A DNA stretch of 64,000 nt from Takakia lepidozioides (GCA_030704615.1 CM060734.1:30024042-30088041), one strand, 5' to 3'. Positions 41,495 through 52,490 are shown, numbered from the stretch's first letter. Made by a program: numbers and translations. The notes: generated from the letters alone by a model not told the origin.

Positions 41495-42028
41495 TGTGGC
41501 AGACTACTTTATTGTGCATATATGTGTGGTGTGGTTTGGACAACGATGTAGTTGTGTAGCGATACGTATGCGCACGACAGTTGTCAAGTTAAATAAGCAC
41601 AGTGTGAAACTAACTAGAATAAAGCTAGTTATTTGTATTTAACACTTGGATTTAGGTCAAGTGTTAAATCAGGTGTCAAGTTTAGTTTGACACCTGAACT
41701 GTCTTATCTTCACGAGAGCGTCAGTCGCGCCGCGCAGCTCATCTCTCTCAAGTTGAGCCTGCGCGACCGAGCTCCTGCATCGTTTAGGACTGAGTGTGCT
41801 TATGATGGGAGTATAGGTTGTTGTGGGGTGGAGTCCCCATAGCTTGGGGTGCCCCTGGCTCGACTTCTGTTTTAACGAGTGATAGCGATGGATTTCATGT
41901 TGTTTCTGGTGTGAACAGTGTGTCTCTTAGCTTGTTCTATCATTGTGGCAGACTACTTTATTGTGCATATATGTGTGGTGTGGTTTGGACAGCGATGTAG
42001 TTGTGTAGCAATACGTATGCGCACGACA
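41495..42028 (+). repeat. 3' terminal repeat region of G3 (A-B-A' structure)
   Basis: An 85 bp segment A (41495-41579, TGTGGCAGAC to GCACGACA) recurs as A' at 41944-42028 with two differences seen. Between them lies the 361 bp B repeat (41582-41942), which matches 15173-15528. Both A and B begin TG and end CA. The whole may be one 534 bp LTR with internal duplication, or B may be a solo LTR inside A. No clear target duplication flanks B. Confidence 0.65.
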
Positions 42029-42089
42029 CACACTCTATCCATGCTCATTTAGGAAAAAATAGGGAAAAACTCTAACAACAGGGAAAAAC

Positions 42090-43125
42090 GGGCTGAAATG
42101 TGTTGAAGAAGGTACCTTCATTAGCAGCGCCTTGTTCTAACAAATGCACTGCTGCCGCTGTTGTTTCCAGTTGACCATCTACCCACGTAGCTTTCTTGTA
42201 GCTATTGATCCGCAGGGAATCAGAAGTAATCTTGTGTTTAAAATCGACCTCTTGGATGAATCGTGTTCCATGACACCACCTTGTTTAGCCATAGTGTTGA
42301 ACACTCCCTCCGCATCCTCAATGCTCGCACAATGGCATACATGTCCACAAGGGTATTGTTAATAATCAGATCTGGTACAATTCCAGCTTTGGTGATGCAA
42401 CCATGCACCTCTTTGCCCTTTTCCAGGGCTGCAGGCTTGCACACGCACTGCAAACGCACACAAACATGATGTGGTCGAGCTTCACCCCTTCCCCCATCAT
42501 CTGCTTTCAGGTCTCCAAAGCCCCATCTCGCGCTCCTGCTCTGCACACCCTGCAAGCATCGCATTCCACGACACCACATCTCATTCAGCCATAGTGTTGA
42601 ACACTCCCTTAGCATCCTCAATGCTCCCACATTTGGCATACATGGCCACCAGAGCAATGTTCAGGATGACAAATTTTGGTACAATTGCAGATTTGATGAA
42701 GTCACCAGGGTCCCTTTGCCTTTTTCTAGGGCTGCCATACGCACTGCAAACTTACACAAACGTTATGTCGGCGGCCTTCACCCCTTCCCCCATCATTTGC
42801 TCAAAGGTTGGAGCCTCCATCCCGCATCCCTGCTGTGCATACCCTACAAGCATCGCACTCCACAACACCACATCTCGTTCAGCCATAGAGTTGAACACTG
42901 ATCCCTTATCTTGATGCACCCACATTTGGCTACATGTCCACCAGGGCAGGGGCAGTGTTCAGAATGACATATGGTAATCTGATAGGCATTCACCTTTTTG
43001 CCTCGGTTGTCCCACCATTGTCTGGGGTCAGAAAAATATTCATTCCACAACTTCTCCTCGTCTTTGTTACCTGTTTCTGGATACTTTCCTGTTGTCACAT
43101 TGGCAGTATCATGTCAAAGTCATTC
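42090..43125 (-). pseudogene. PPR relic with OSB-type PDF leader
   Basis: Read on the minus strand from the G2 LTR end: LWNEYFSDPRQWWDNRGKK (about 43060-42990), the first half of the plant PDF motif found in organellar single-stranded DNA-binding (OSB) proteins and some PPR leaders. Then come PPR segments (VSWN, ALEKGKEVHGCITKAGIVPDLIINNTLVDMY). At the far end (42240-42090) is DFKHKITSDSLRINSYKKATWV-like sequence, the second half of the PDF motif. The two halves are out of order, so the locus is rearranged. Many stops and frameshifts. Confidence 0.72.
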
Positions 43126-44037
43126 TGTCGAGCGGCTTTTACTCACCCCATCCCTTCGCTATCCGAGGTGGGAACTCTAAGATAGAAGAGTTGGAAATCT
43201 CTAAGCACTCAGCCCGCTCAGAACAATCAGTCATGACCTACAGCTAGTGTATCATGGGGGTGTTTCCTATTTGTACTCCTTCCCGCATTCATGTTAGCGA
43301 GTTACCTTACTGTCTACAATTAAGTATTAGTTTGCTTCAGAAATCTATCAAGTTCCATCCATTCATTCCATAGCTTCACTCAGGTCTCTCTACACAGTGT
43401 GAGTATGAAGTATGTATCAGATTAATATCTATCACGTATCAGGCTGAAGCCGTGGTGTCTCTAATCTACTCTACATTACAATTCTACAGCTTGCATTCAT
43501 CAAGTAACAACAAATCGTCACTTCTCCTACTCCGTGCTCTTCATCTTTCCACTCAGAGATGTGCTCTCCCCTCTATTTCCAAGCCGTGATGCCAGAAGTC
43601 CCCCCCCAAGAAGTGATCCCCAGACGTCCCCGCTCTTTGCTTTATCTCCCTACAAGCTATTCTAACTGCTTTCCTAACTAACCGTCATCCTTGTAGTACA
43701 CGTTCCTTTTTCAGATGTCGTTCCCCACAGTCGTTCCCTGCCAATGATAACTGTCCCCCAGCTGTGCCGAGCTGTGACTGGCTGTATCAGGCTGTGTCGG
43801 GCTGTGTCGGGCTGTGACTGGCTATGTCGGGCTGTGTCGGCTGTGCGAAGCTGTGACGGCTGTGTCGGGCTGTGACTGGCTATGTTGGACTGTGACGGGC
43901 TGTGACGGCTGTGTATCTCCCCCCCTAAAGCCTGTTGCTGTCACCCCTAAGGCTCCTGTTGGTCTCAGTCTGTGTAAAAATTAAGGGTACCCCACAGATC
44001 TCGTAAAAGCGTCTAAGTCCCAAGCAGCCCTCTAACA
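43126..44037 (-). repeat. LTR of G2 (minus strand, 912 bp)
   Basis: On the minus strand it runs from TGTTAGAGGG (44037) to CGCTCGACA (43126) and is homologous to the G1 LTR, with a shorter CACAGCC minisatellite (about 43760-43915). The polypurine tract lies at 44038-44055. Divergence from G1 is evident throughout. Confidence 0.92.
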
Positions 44038-44194
44038 TTTACCCCTCCCCCTCTCAAAAATCCGTGTCCTCACGGTTTACTGTTTGGGATTAGCAAACCT
44101 TTGTGAGCAAGCACCCTTCTGACGTTGAGAGTCTCGTGAAGGACTCCGTGTGGGAGCCCGTGTCCTGTCACTGGTTGAGGGAGATGATTGAACA

Positions 44195-44821
44195 CTACCT
44201 GGAAAGGGAAGGGAAGAGATCTTTCTTTGTACAAGCATTCAACTTCTTATAGTTCACACAGACTCTCAGTTTATCATTCTTTTTGGGAACTATCACAATG
44301 GGTGACAACCAAGTTGTATACTCTATCGGGTATATAAACTTAGCCTCGGCCAACTTCTTGATCTCTTCCCCAACCTTCTGTGCATAGTTGGGATTCATTC
44401 TGTACCTTGCCTGTTTGATTGGTACTGACCCTGATTCCAGTTCAATCTTATGCTGACAGATCTCAGGTGGTATCCCTTTCAGATCCTCATAGCTCCAAGC
44501 AAATACATCTCTGTATTTGATGAACAGACTCTTAGCTTCCTCAAAGAATTCTGGCTCCAAATCAGCCCCTACTTTCACCATTCTCGGTTCCTTCTCAGTT
44601 CCCACATTCACTTCTCTCACTTGCTCATCAACTGTGATTGTCCAACCAGTCACTACTTCATCCTGTAAACTTACAGTGGCTGGTTCTTCTAGGATTTCCA
44701 TTTCTCCCTTTTTTTTTTCATAGAAATGTGGTGGGTAACTGCTTGTTTCACCCTCAATTGGTGTTGCTGTCACTACACCACAGCAGATACCTTTCAAACA
44801 ACTTAGGCCCTCCAGTTGCAT
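44195..44821 (-). pseudogene. pol: G2 protease linker and RT start
   Basis: A 208-codon frame whose sequence runs LEPEFFEEAKSLFIKYRDVFAWSYEDL and LSPIVIVPKKNDKLRVCVNYKKLN to KKDLFPSLSR, where the deletion junction ends it. It shows the protease-RT passage uninterrupted, so the G1 break at 4281 is secondary. Confidence 0.88.
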
Positions 44822-45711
44822 TTCTGCAACCAGCTCCCTCTCTGGGTGTGCAGCGAATAGGGTAGCTTCCTGCTCCTCATCAAGTCCTCTCCTCCAGTCA
44901 TACTCTCTGACTCCCCGAGGTCTTCTCGTAGCAGGTAGTCTACTAGATTTCTTTGTGGTGATTTATATCTTGTGCTTCCCATCATGCACATTAGTAACTG
45001 GGAATTCCAGTCATGGAATACCCTGGCCTGTTTCAGCCATGGTCGACCCAGCAATAAGGAGTAAGCTTCCATGACTTCATCCATTTTCAACACAGTCACT
45101 GTGATCTTAAAGATCATCTTTTGAATCTGTATCTTAACTCCTCTTATCAAACCCAATGGCTGAACACTTCTTTGATCTGCCATTGTGAATGGGGCTGGTT
45201 TCATGTTACTTAAACCAAGCTTCTGCCTTAATTGGTCTGTTATGATATTCACTCCAGAGCCTCCATCTATCAGTACATCAGTCAAGTCTGTGCTTCCAAT
45301 TCTCAATTGGATTACTGGCATAGAATCATCAAAGTCCATGATTGTTTCTTGCCCTTCTGGCTTCACAGTATAGCTTGTCACCTTGCTGTTCAGGTTTGTG
45401 TTCCCTGTCACATGAGCAATTTGATTAATTGCTTGATACAGTCTCTGCCTACAATGAGGTGCCACAGCCAATAGCTGTCCAATGATAATCTCCGCTTTGG
45501 ACTGGCATATTACTTCAGCCAAAGTCCCTTCATTACCCTGCACTTGTACAGCTTCTTTCTTCACTTCATCCTCACTTACTTCATCTTCTCTTTCAGAATC
45601 AGTGGAATCTGCCATAGGGATATCAGTACTCTTCTGCATTTCCCTTATGGTATTAGCCACTTCATTGTGCAGTTCCTTCTGATCTCTCCAAGCCTCATCA
45701 TCTTTAGGCAC
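44803..45711 (-). pseudogene. pro: G2 gag end and protease
   Basis: A 302-codon frame from acidic gag tail (MPKDDEAWRDQKELH...) through QLRIGSTDLTDVLIDGGSGVN and LLLGRPWLKQARVFHDWN. Retropepsin of the same DGGS type as in G1. Frame is lost near 44845, where one base is missing relative to G1. Confidence 0.88.
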
Positions 45712-45753
45712 ATCACTGCCATCTTCATTATCATCATCTTCCTCATCTACTAT

Positions 45754-46871
45754 TTAGCTTTGCTTCTGGTTACTATCATTGTACTTACTTCTGGTACAAA
45801 TAAATGGCCTAACCATGTGAGCTGCCACCACTGGGCCCTCATTCATAGGAGCTCTCATCTCATTCTGGTGTCTGATCCAGAATGGACAGGCTGCCTTGCG
45901 ATGTCCTGGCTGATTACAATAGTAACACAGTTCTTCACCATTGGGTCCTCGCCCTTGATCTGCTCTGGGATTATTTCTATAATCCTGATTCCCTGGCTGG
46001 TAATTCCCCCTTGGATTACCCTGATAGTTGCCCCTGGGATTGCCTTGGTAATTCCCTCTTGGATTACCTCTCCCTTCCATACCATTGTTATAACCACCAG
46101 GCCTACCATAGTGGTCCTGATCACTGTTTCTTCTTGGTTGGGGCTGCACTTGATGCACCCTTACTTGTCTAGGTTCTCTTGCAGTTGTCCTTCTAAATAA
46201 TAATTCTCGGTAGAATGGTTATCCATTTTAAAGATAGTACAATGTTTCTCCTTTCATGTGGCATTCAGCTGTGGTATGGCCTTCATTCTGGCATTTTGCA
46301 CACCAAACACCCTTCCTCCAATGCGTTGCAGCCTCTGTGGCATACTTCTTTAAGATTTCTTCTAATCTTCTCTCATAGTTATCCCTCTTCAACTTTTCCT
46401 TCTTCTTACTCTTCTTCTTGAGCTCTTGCTCTTGAGCTCTTGCTCTTCTTCCTCATCTGACTCATCCTCAGAGTCCTCATCATCCTTTTTCTCTCTCCTG
46501 AGCATTCCCAATTGCTCAATTCTGTTAGCTGTTTCAAATGCTTCCTCCACCGTATTATGGGGTAGCATATCCACCTTCTTTTGCAACTCTGGTCTTAGTC
46601 CACTCACAAACCAAGGCTTCTGTAATCCTGGTGCTGGTACAACAGCCAACTTTTTCATCATCAATTCCATCTTTTCCATGTACTCTTCAACAATTTCATG
46701 CTTCTTTTTCTTTAACTGTTGTAAACTTCCATACACTTCATCGTCAGTTTTACTTGTCTTGAACCTATTTTGGAATGCTGTACTTAAGCCATTCCAGGTT
46801 AGGAAATGATTATCTGGAAATCTTGCATTGTAGTGTGAATGCAGGGGAGTGACATTGAAATTTTTGTTCAC
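45754..46871 (-). pseudogene. gag: G2 gag (partial)
   Basis: Two main frames: 46389-46871 with the gag domain (ARFPDNHFLTWNGLSTAF, VEEYMEKMELMMKKL, GLRPELQKKVDMLPHN), and 45754-46158 with Asn/Gly/Arg repeats and the CYYCNQPGHRKAAC knuckle. The two other knuckles lie between in broken frames. Homology to G1 starts at 46832; codons before that are unrelated. Confidence 0.88.
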
Positions 46872-46900
46872 CGAGATTCTGCATTTCTACAAAAGAGAGG

Positions 46901-47280
46901 GCCCTGGTACCAATGTGAAAATAGGTTGAGTTGTCCCTGCAATTTATTCCATACATGTTTTTAGGTTACATCATGGGAACGATGGGGACTCTTGGCCAGG
47001 ATGAAATGCTCAATTTATTTCATACATGCTATGGGCGGAATTCATCCCTGCCTACAGGTTATTTCATGGGCACACTATGCTGATACTTTGCCAGGATGAG
47101 AGTGGCTAAGTCATGACCAGGAGTATTTTCATTCGGAGGATGAATGGATTACATCCATGCTTACTGGATGACTCCCAGGAACGAGGACGAAGGATCCAGT
47201 ACCAAGGATGCAATGAATTTGTGATTAACTCTGTTAATGAAACCTAGCACGTTTTCCGTTCGTCAAAATGGATGACTTTC
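46901..47280 (-). repeat. Possible LTR end and primer binding site of another retroelement
   Basis: On the minus strand TTGGTACCAGGGC (46913-46901) follows a CA end and resembles the plant initiator-Met primer site TGGTATCAGAGC. Downstream on that strand a short frame starts MQNLGEQKF and breaks into G2 gag at 46832. The LTR itself would extend to higher coordinates; its other end is not defined. Tentative. Confidence 0.4.
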
Positions 47281-47870
47281 ATCATTGGTGGTTACCCTAG
47301 AAACGCGGGACGAGGAAGATGAAGGGGAAGATGACGGGGGCTCTGAGCAGATGCTGCGAACAGTGGAATTGGAAGGGCATTGTGTCAAAGGCGATTGCAT
47401 CTACACTGGGGCATTCTGCCTTGCATTAAGGGAAGTGTTAATGTAGAGGATAAGGGCACAGCTTGGTAATCTGTGCAGCAAGGGAAGCAGTGCCGCCATC
47501 TTCTTGGTAATGATCAATTTCTGGAGGATATGCTTACAGGGAGATCGGTGTGGCATGCGATGGAGCAATCAGTTAACAGGCGGTGCCGTTGCTGCTATGG
47601 TGAATGGGTAGCTTAGGGCTTGCTGGAGGATAATCGTGCAGGGAACAGCTTGGAAGAGTTGTGCTCAAGCCAGGTGAAGGGAGGCGGTGCTGTCACTAAT
47701 CTTGTGCAACCACCAAATCCGCCATTGCCTTGATGAACATGATCATGGGAATGCCGAAATATACCTCTGCAAGATGTGAATGCTGGGTAATTGGGGCACG
47801 GTCCACTGCGTATTTCGGTGCCAAAATACTTTGTGCATTGAGAACTTCCTCTTGCATGATGCATCAATAG
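47281..47870. other. Unassigned stretch before the M2 gene
   Basis: Holds a 51-codon plus-strand frame (47294-47446) with an acidic start and EGHCVKGDCIYTGAFCLAL, unrecognised, and worn CGGYRCCG palindromes near 47755 and 47820 that mark M2 territory. The left TIR of M2 was not found, so M2 probably lost its left end here. Confidence 0.4.
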
Positions 47871-47903
47871 AATGATTTTTGCTGAACTGCCTCGTGATTG
47901 CAG

Positions 47904-50348
47904 GTACATAAACTTTGCACTCATTCCGTCCGGAGCCATTCAAAGGGTTTCACCATTCTTCCTGGCGTGGAGGACACCTGGAGGTCGTGGTACGATGTAC
48001 ACAGAATTAATGGCGAAGGAGTGGCATGCCGAGCATTTGGTAGACTGTCCCTGGTATGTGGATCTCCCAAGTGGGACTGTTGACCTCTCGGAGGTTAACT
48101 TGAAGAAGGAAGCGAATGCCAGGGCTATGAAGGCGCAATCAGATCCCCAACCAGAGGACGCGGAAAGACTGAAAGCAGAGGAGGCAACCAAGCAGAAAGC
48201 ACTGAGAAAGTCAGCCAGGCGGCAGCGTTGGCGAAGGAGCAGATGGAGAAGCAGGCAGCTGAGCAGCCCAAGGACAGGAAGAAAAGAATGCGCAAACAGG
48301 GCAAGAGACGAAGACCCCCACACCCAAGAAGAAGAAGCAGCAACATAGTCAGCCAGATGACGAGGATTCCGACGACGATTTCCAGCAGGATAACACCCAG
48401 GGGGCCACACCTCGTCCGAAAATTCACAAGGGCCAGCGCTCCGGGGGTTCGTCTGCGAAGAGCTCACTATGCGAGGATGCACCTGGCAGACCCTACCGTG
48501 CGGTGCACATTGCGGGCAGGGAAGTCCTCAAAACACCCACAATTGTGGAGTGTGTTAATGAAAATTTCCTAACTGCTCTGACCAGAAGGCTGGAGATAAC
48601 GAGATTGAGGAAGGCGATTGAGGCCCACCAGGGGAAGGGGAAGAGGAAGGCCACTGGCAATGATATGGAGGACACTCCTGGCTACACAAAGATGATGGAG
48701 TATTTTGTGGCGATGAGCCACGGCAAAAAGAGCACAGTCGCGGGCAGGGCGGTGAAAGCCTCCATCGACATGATCCTTGTGGATATCCCGGATGGGCAGG
48801 AGATACTGGGGCTGGGCTCACTACCCTGGTGGAACAAGTACGACGAAAGATACTGGAGCCACACATTCGGATTCGCAGCCAACATGTTGGACGACGCTGG
48901 CTGTGTTGTTGTGCTAGCAGCCGATGGAGAAGTCACTGAGAATGATATCAAAGTATGGACGGGGAGAAGTGCAGCACACATCCTGAAAAAGATCTGGACT
49001 TGCATCAACACGCAGGGTCTTCTAAACGATGGCCAGAAGGTATGTTGTGGTTCTCCTCTGCTATGCCAATTTCTGCGCCGAAATTGCCCATGTACGTGTA
49101 GGCCACCTCTGACGTTTTCATTTCCTTCTTTGCAGACTCTTATCTTGCAGGCATTCTGCTTCGTGAAGGAACATTCGAAATTCAAATTACGTCAAGCAAG
49201 AAGACTTGTTGATTCCACAGTTGATCCACTGGAGTATAACGTCCTCTTCAACCATGTGGGAGAGAAGGACATGCTTTGTGATTTGTCGGGCAAGCCGTGG
49301 AGGTATGGCAGGACCAGGAGTCCTGCATTCATCCAGATGCTCATGGAAACATGTACGGATGTTGAAGGCAGGGTCCTCGACGTCACTGCAAATACAGGTG
49401 AGAGCGTTAAGTGATTGCGGCACCGAAATTGACACCATTTCCGATTGTGTATGTTTGCTTGTGCGAGGAAACAACTCATTCTTGAGTTTGTCTATGCTTG
49501 TGTCGTATGAATTCGCAGGTGCCTGTATGTGGGCGGGAAGGATGTCCAACCGATTTGTGTTCTCATTTGAGGGGGATACGGCCTTGTACGATTTCAATTT
49601 GGCGGGCCTACAGCGTCTGCCTCCGACTGAGGATCCCAAAAACGCAGAAGAGGACGTGGAAAGGGAGGAGGAAGAGGAAGAGGAGGAAGTCCAGGAAATT
49701 CGTACGATGCAGGGGCGCCCGAAGCTGCTTCATCCAATGCCTGTCTTCGAGTGAGTTGCACCATAGTAAGTGTATTGGTTTTGGTTGTAGGGACCATGCA
49801 ACCTGCCGATGATTCCCTATTTGAATGCTCTAATGTGCTTTATTCTATGTTTGTGCGTACACTCAGCCTTGCAGGGTCGTCCGACGAGGAAATGCTGGGA
49901 GACTTGCCCGAATCGGATTCTGTTGCAGAGGAGGAGACAGAATCACATCGGCCATTCTTTGCCAAAAAATCGTTTCTCGCGAGTCCCCAGAAGCCTTTTT
50001 TTCTACCAGCCTATGCAGACACGGCTGCTAGAGAAGCCATCAGGAGGGAGGATAGGCCTACTCGGTTTGAGCAATTGATATTCGGGAATGAGCACAGAAT
50101 TATAATGAGGCGTGAGGCCAAACATAGAATTGTGAAAGGCAGAGTAGGCAAGTTCGTCATAGAATCCGCGTCCGAGAGCGAGGGGGATGATGAGGACAGT
50201 TCCGGCTGGTGAGGATGGTATTTTTGAGGGGAGGGCTTCTCAGAGTAACAGCGGTAGCGGCAGTGCAGGTTCGGAGGCAGGTGGAAGGCAGCCATCCTTG
50301 CATGAGGCCGGGGATGCATCGGACAGTGATCGCGGATCCTCACCATAG
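47904..50348 (+). pseudogene. N6/N4 DNA methyltransferase-like gene of M2 (5' truncated, 4 exons)
   Basis: Exons 47904-49039, 49136-49397, 49519-49750 and about 49875-50348 with GT-AG introns match the M1 gene segment by segment. Shared landmarks: PFFLAW; WHAEHLVDCPWYVD; a Lys/Glu linker; TIVECVNENFLTAL; motif IV SIDMILVDIPDG (48780, DIPD as in M1); NMLDDAGCVVVLA; RYGRTRSPAFIQM; motif I VLDVTANTG, spliced to ACMWAGRMSNRFVFSFEGD; an acidic tail; and a final EDGIFEG block. TANTG departs from the M1 version (ICGTG). No ParB-like exons are found upstream. Frameshifts lie near 48190, 48310 and 50210. Introns hold palindromes (49070, 49424). Conserved exon boundaries in two diverged copies show this was a real gene of the element family. 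Confidence 0.78.
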
Positions 50349-50589
50349 CAAAGTCTCATTTGGATCCTTTTGTTGTACAGTTCTGAAACACTTAAAGAAA
50401 ATATTGACGATTTCAAAAATCATTGTGTTCAGACTGCATGTCCGATTCCCTACATTTCTTCCGGCAACCTAAATGTATAATAAAAGCAGAAAAGACGCAA
50501 ACTTAAGTAAAGAACCCTACAAGTAATTTATGCACACCAGCGAGCCGGGAACTTGAAGCCATGAAAACCCTGCCGTTTCTAACATTCCT

Positions 50590-50885
50590 ATTGGGAATTT
50601 CTGCGCCGAAATAGCCCAGTGTGCGCCTTCATAATATGGGCCTTATAAAATTCCACGAAGGAATTACTGCACCAAAATATCACGATGGAAGCCTTCAGCA
50701 CAAGGCACTTCAGCACATTCCACTAGGGTATTTCGGCGCCGAAATAGCCCGCTCTGCGCCATAAAATACCGCACTATATCACATTTTAAGAGGAGATTTC
50801 GGCGCCGAAATACCCCGGCGGATGTCTTCAAATCACCACTTTAGCACACTGCTCTTGGGAATTTCGGCGCCGAAATACCAAGGTC
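50590..50885. repeat. M2 palindrome cluster (ATTTCGGCGCCGAAAT) at 66-bp spacing
   Basis: Centres near 50604, 50670, 50737, 50803 and 50868: steps 66, 67, 66, 65. The core is GGCGCC or a one- or two-base variant and the arms are ATTTC/GAAAT, unlike the GAAATGC/GCATTTC arms of M1. Further copies: 47820, 49070, 49424, 52107. Same position as M1 cluster A, after the methyltransferase-like gene. Confidence 0.9.
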
Positions 50886-51249
50886 GGTGGTTTTAGGACG
50901 GCGGTGGTTTTAGCACAATTTCTTCCCGTAATGTCGTGGCATCTTCTCTGTTGAGCCCCTTCTAGTCCCACTCATTTTCGATCGCCTGTGTGGGTAGCCG
51001 TTGCTGGCCAATGGGGGCACGTATTGCCGTTGCCCCAGAGAAGATCACCTGAGAAGGTTTTCCGCATTGGGTTTTCAGCATCTCCGTGCTTAAAAACAAC
51101 AGTGATTACTTGTCCCTCTCCATTCCCGGTGGGCACACACTTCCTCAATGCCGCCCTGTGTAAGTGCCTTCTGCATTTGACGGAGCGGGATTGGAGGATC
51201 GCGATTGCGTGAGCCGGTGATGGGAGACATTATGGTGGAGTTGGACTTC

Positions 51250-51784
51250 AGTGAAGCTACCAGTGGATACACGCAGGGTGACAAATTTTCGAGCACTTCT
51301 GTGGGATTCTCTTTGGGTGAGGCCTGCCAGTGGACAACAGTGGATACTTGTTGTGCGAGATAGACCTGGAAGACGGAGTGTTCGTCTCTTCATCATGAGA
51401 TGTTGCTGCGGCGAGTTCTGGAGGTCTTACTACCATAACTATACTGCACCTCCACAGTATTTGCTCCCGGATAGGGCTCTTGAGTTGCTCACTCACTCTT
51501 CTGGGCCAGGGAATATATTGTTGACACTAAGGGAGAATCGGAACAGGTTTGTCCTAGATGTTTGCGAATTTCACGACGCTGTGGAGGAGGTCCCAATAGG
51601 AGGTCTCCAATATCTGCATGTTTTCACGAACGTGACCTCTATAGATATCTTGTATCTTTATGTTCGCCATCTTAATCCAAAAAACGGCAATGCGCAGTGG
51701 ACGAGTACCGCACCACTCCTTATTCTGGACCTGTGGTTCGACGACTCGGTGGTTCGTGTTGTGAATGTCAACGCAACAGCATAG
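51250..51784 (+). CDS. Unknown M2 ORF
   Basis: A frame open from 51251 to the stop at 51784 (177 codons), ending in LLILDLWFDDSVVRVVNVNATA; an alternative frame upstream (51230-51360) reads VELDFSEATSGYTQGDKFSSTSVGFSLGEACQW. Mid-part: YLLPDRALELLTHSSGPGNILLTLRENRNRFVLDVCEFHD. Soluble-protein composition, no family recognised. It holds the same place relative to the element tip as the 20793-21587 gene of M1, but no similarity was visible. Confidence 0.45.
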
Positions 51785-52285
51785 CGCAGTAAGGATCATT
51801 GTGGAGGGTGATTGGAGGGCACAGGCTCTGGGATATGGTAGTTCCACAGGTTTCTTATGCCGTAGTGGTATTTCTGATGATGGAAGCTCGGAGTAGTCGT
51901 TGTACAAAATAAAAACTTGTGGTTGCCTGATGTTTTTATTTCGAGCGTCATATCAATGTGGGCTTGATGTTGAGTTGAATGGGGTTTGCAAGTTCAACTA
52001 TCGTCTGACCCTGAATATATTACCTTGTCAGCACAATGGCTTGTGAGGGCTACAATTTTGTGTCTCTTTCCAGTCCTGCACAATGTTTTACAGTGGTGAC
52101 GTGGAATAACGGCGCCGAAATACCTCATTCCGCATCCTGGACCAGGAGAAATAGACCCTATTACCGAGGTAAGAGGACATAACACCGTCAATAAAGGCAC
52201 GAAAATTCCAATTCCGCGGATGCCCGCTCATGAGCTCATAGGCTCATAGGCTCATGGGCTCATGGGCTCATGAAATAGTAAACCT
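51785..52285. other. Right end of M2
   Basis: No gene recognised. Contains one palindrome (near 52107), then GCTCATGAGCTCATAGGCTCATAGG-type repeats and the TIR. Confidence 0.7.
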
Positions 52286-52295
52286 CGTCACCCCT

Positions 52296-52490
52296 GAAGT
52301 AACAAGTCCCCTCTGCAAATGTCGTTCCCACATAGACGTTCCCTGTCAATGATAACCGTTCCCTATGTACGCTGTGACAGGCTGTGTCAAGCTGTGTCGA
52401 GTTGTGATTGTGCCGAGCTGTGACTGGCTGTGTAAAGCTGTGTCAAGCTGTGTCGGGCTGTGTCGGCTGTACGAAGCTGTGAGGGAGGGA
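52296..52490 (-). repeat. G1-family LTR fragment (middle part)
   Basis: ATGTCGTTCCCACATAGACGTTCCCTG... followed by GGCTGTGTCGGGCTGTG minisatellite matches the G2 LTR around 43710-43860 on the same strand. M2 is inserted at its edge. Confidence 0.78.

Larger units (their letters stand above)
15173..42028 (+). mobile_element. Ty3/gypsy retrotransposon G3 with DNA methyltransferase and PHD finger (interrupted by M1)
   Basis: A direct repeat of 356/361 bp (15173-15528 and 41582-41942) brackets gag-like sequence, a zinc knuckle, protease, a C5-MTase domain, RT, RNase H, integrase and a PHD finger, all on the plus strand. About 14.7 kb of it is the inserted Mutator-like element M1. All coding parts carry stops or frameshifts. 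Left boundary and LTR extent are uncertain: no primer binding site is seen right after the left repeat, and the right repeat is itself flanked by an 85 bp direct repeat. Confidence 0.72.
43126..46832 (-). mobile_element. G2: internally deleted gypsy element of the G1 family
   Basis: Contains 3' LTR, the last 50 codons of the post-pol ORF, RT N-terminus, protease and the C-terminal part of gag. A deletion near 44215 joins RT (KKDLFP) directly to the tail of the post-pol ORF, removing most of pol. The element stops at 46832 within gag; its 5' part and 5' LTR are gone. It is useful as a reference: gag and protease are in one frame here, and the protease-RT junction is intact. Confidence 0.9.
47294..52285. 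mobile_element. M2: transposase-less relative of M1 (left end missing)
   Basis: The right end GGGCTCATGAAATAGTAAACCT at 52285 is the same as the M1 right end, preceded by repeated GGCTCAT(A/G) motifs (52228-52275). Inside, a methyltransferase-like gene homologous to that of M1 lies on the plus strand, followed by a palindrome cluster and an unknown ORF. Gene order relative to this tip matches the left tip of M1, so M2 is inverted relative to M1. No transposase is present. The left limit given is arbitrary. The flank at 52286 (CGTCACCCCT) would be the target duplication, but its partner is lost. Confidence 0.78.

Noticed and set aside
46916-47200. Left TIR of M2 (ATTTCATG near 47074)
   Set aside because: Only eight bases match, without the CTATTTCATGAGC tip, CATGAGC cluster or a CGTCACCCCT duplication.
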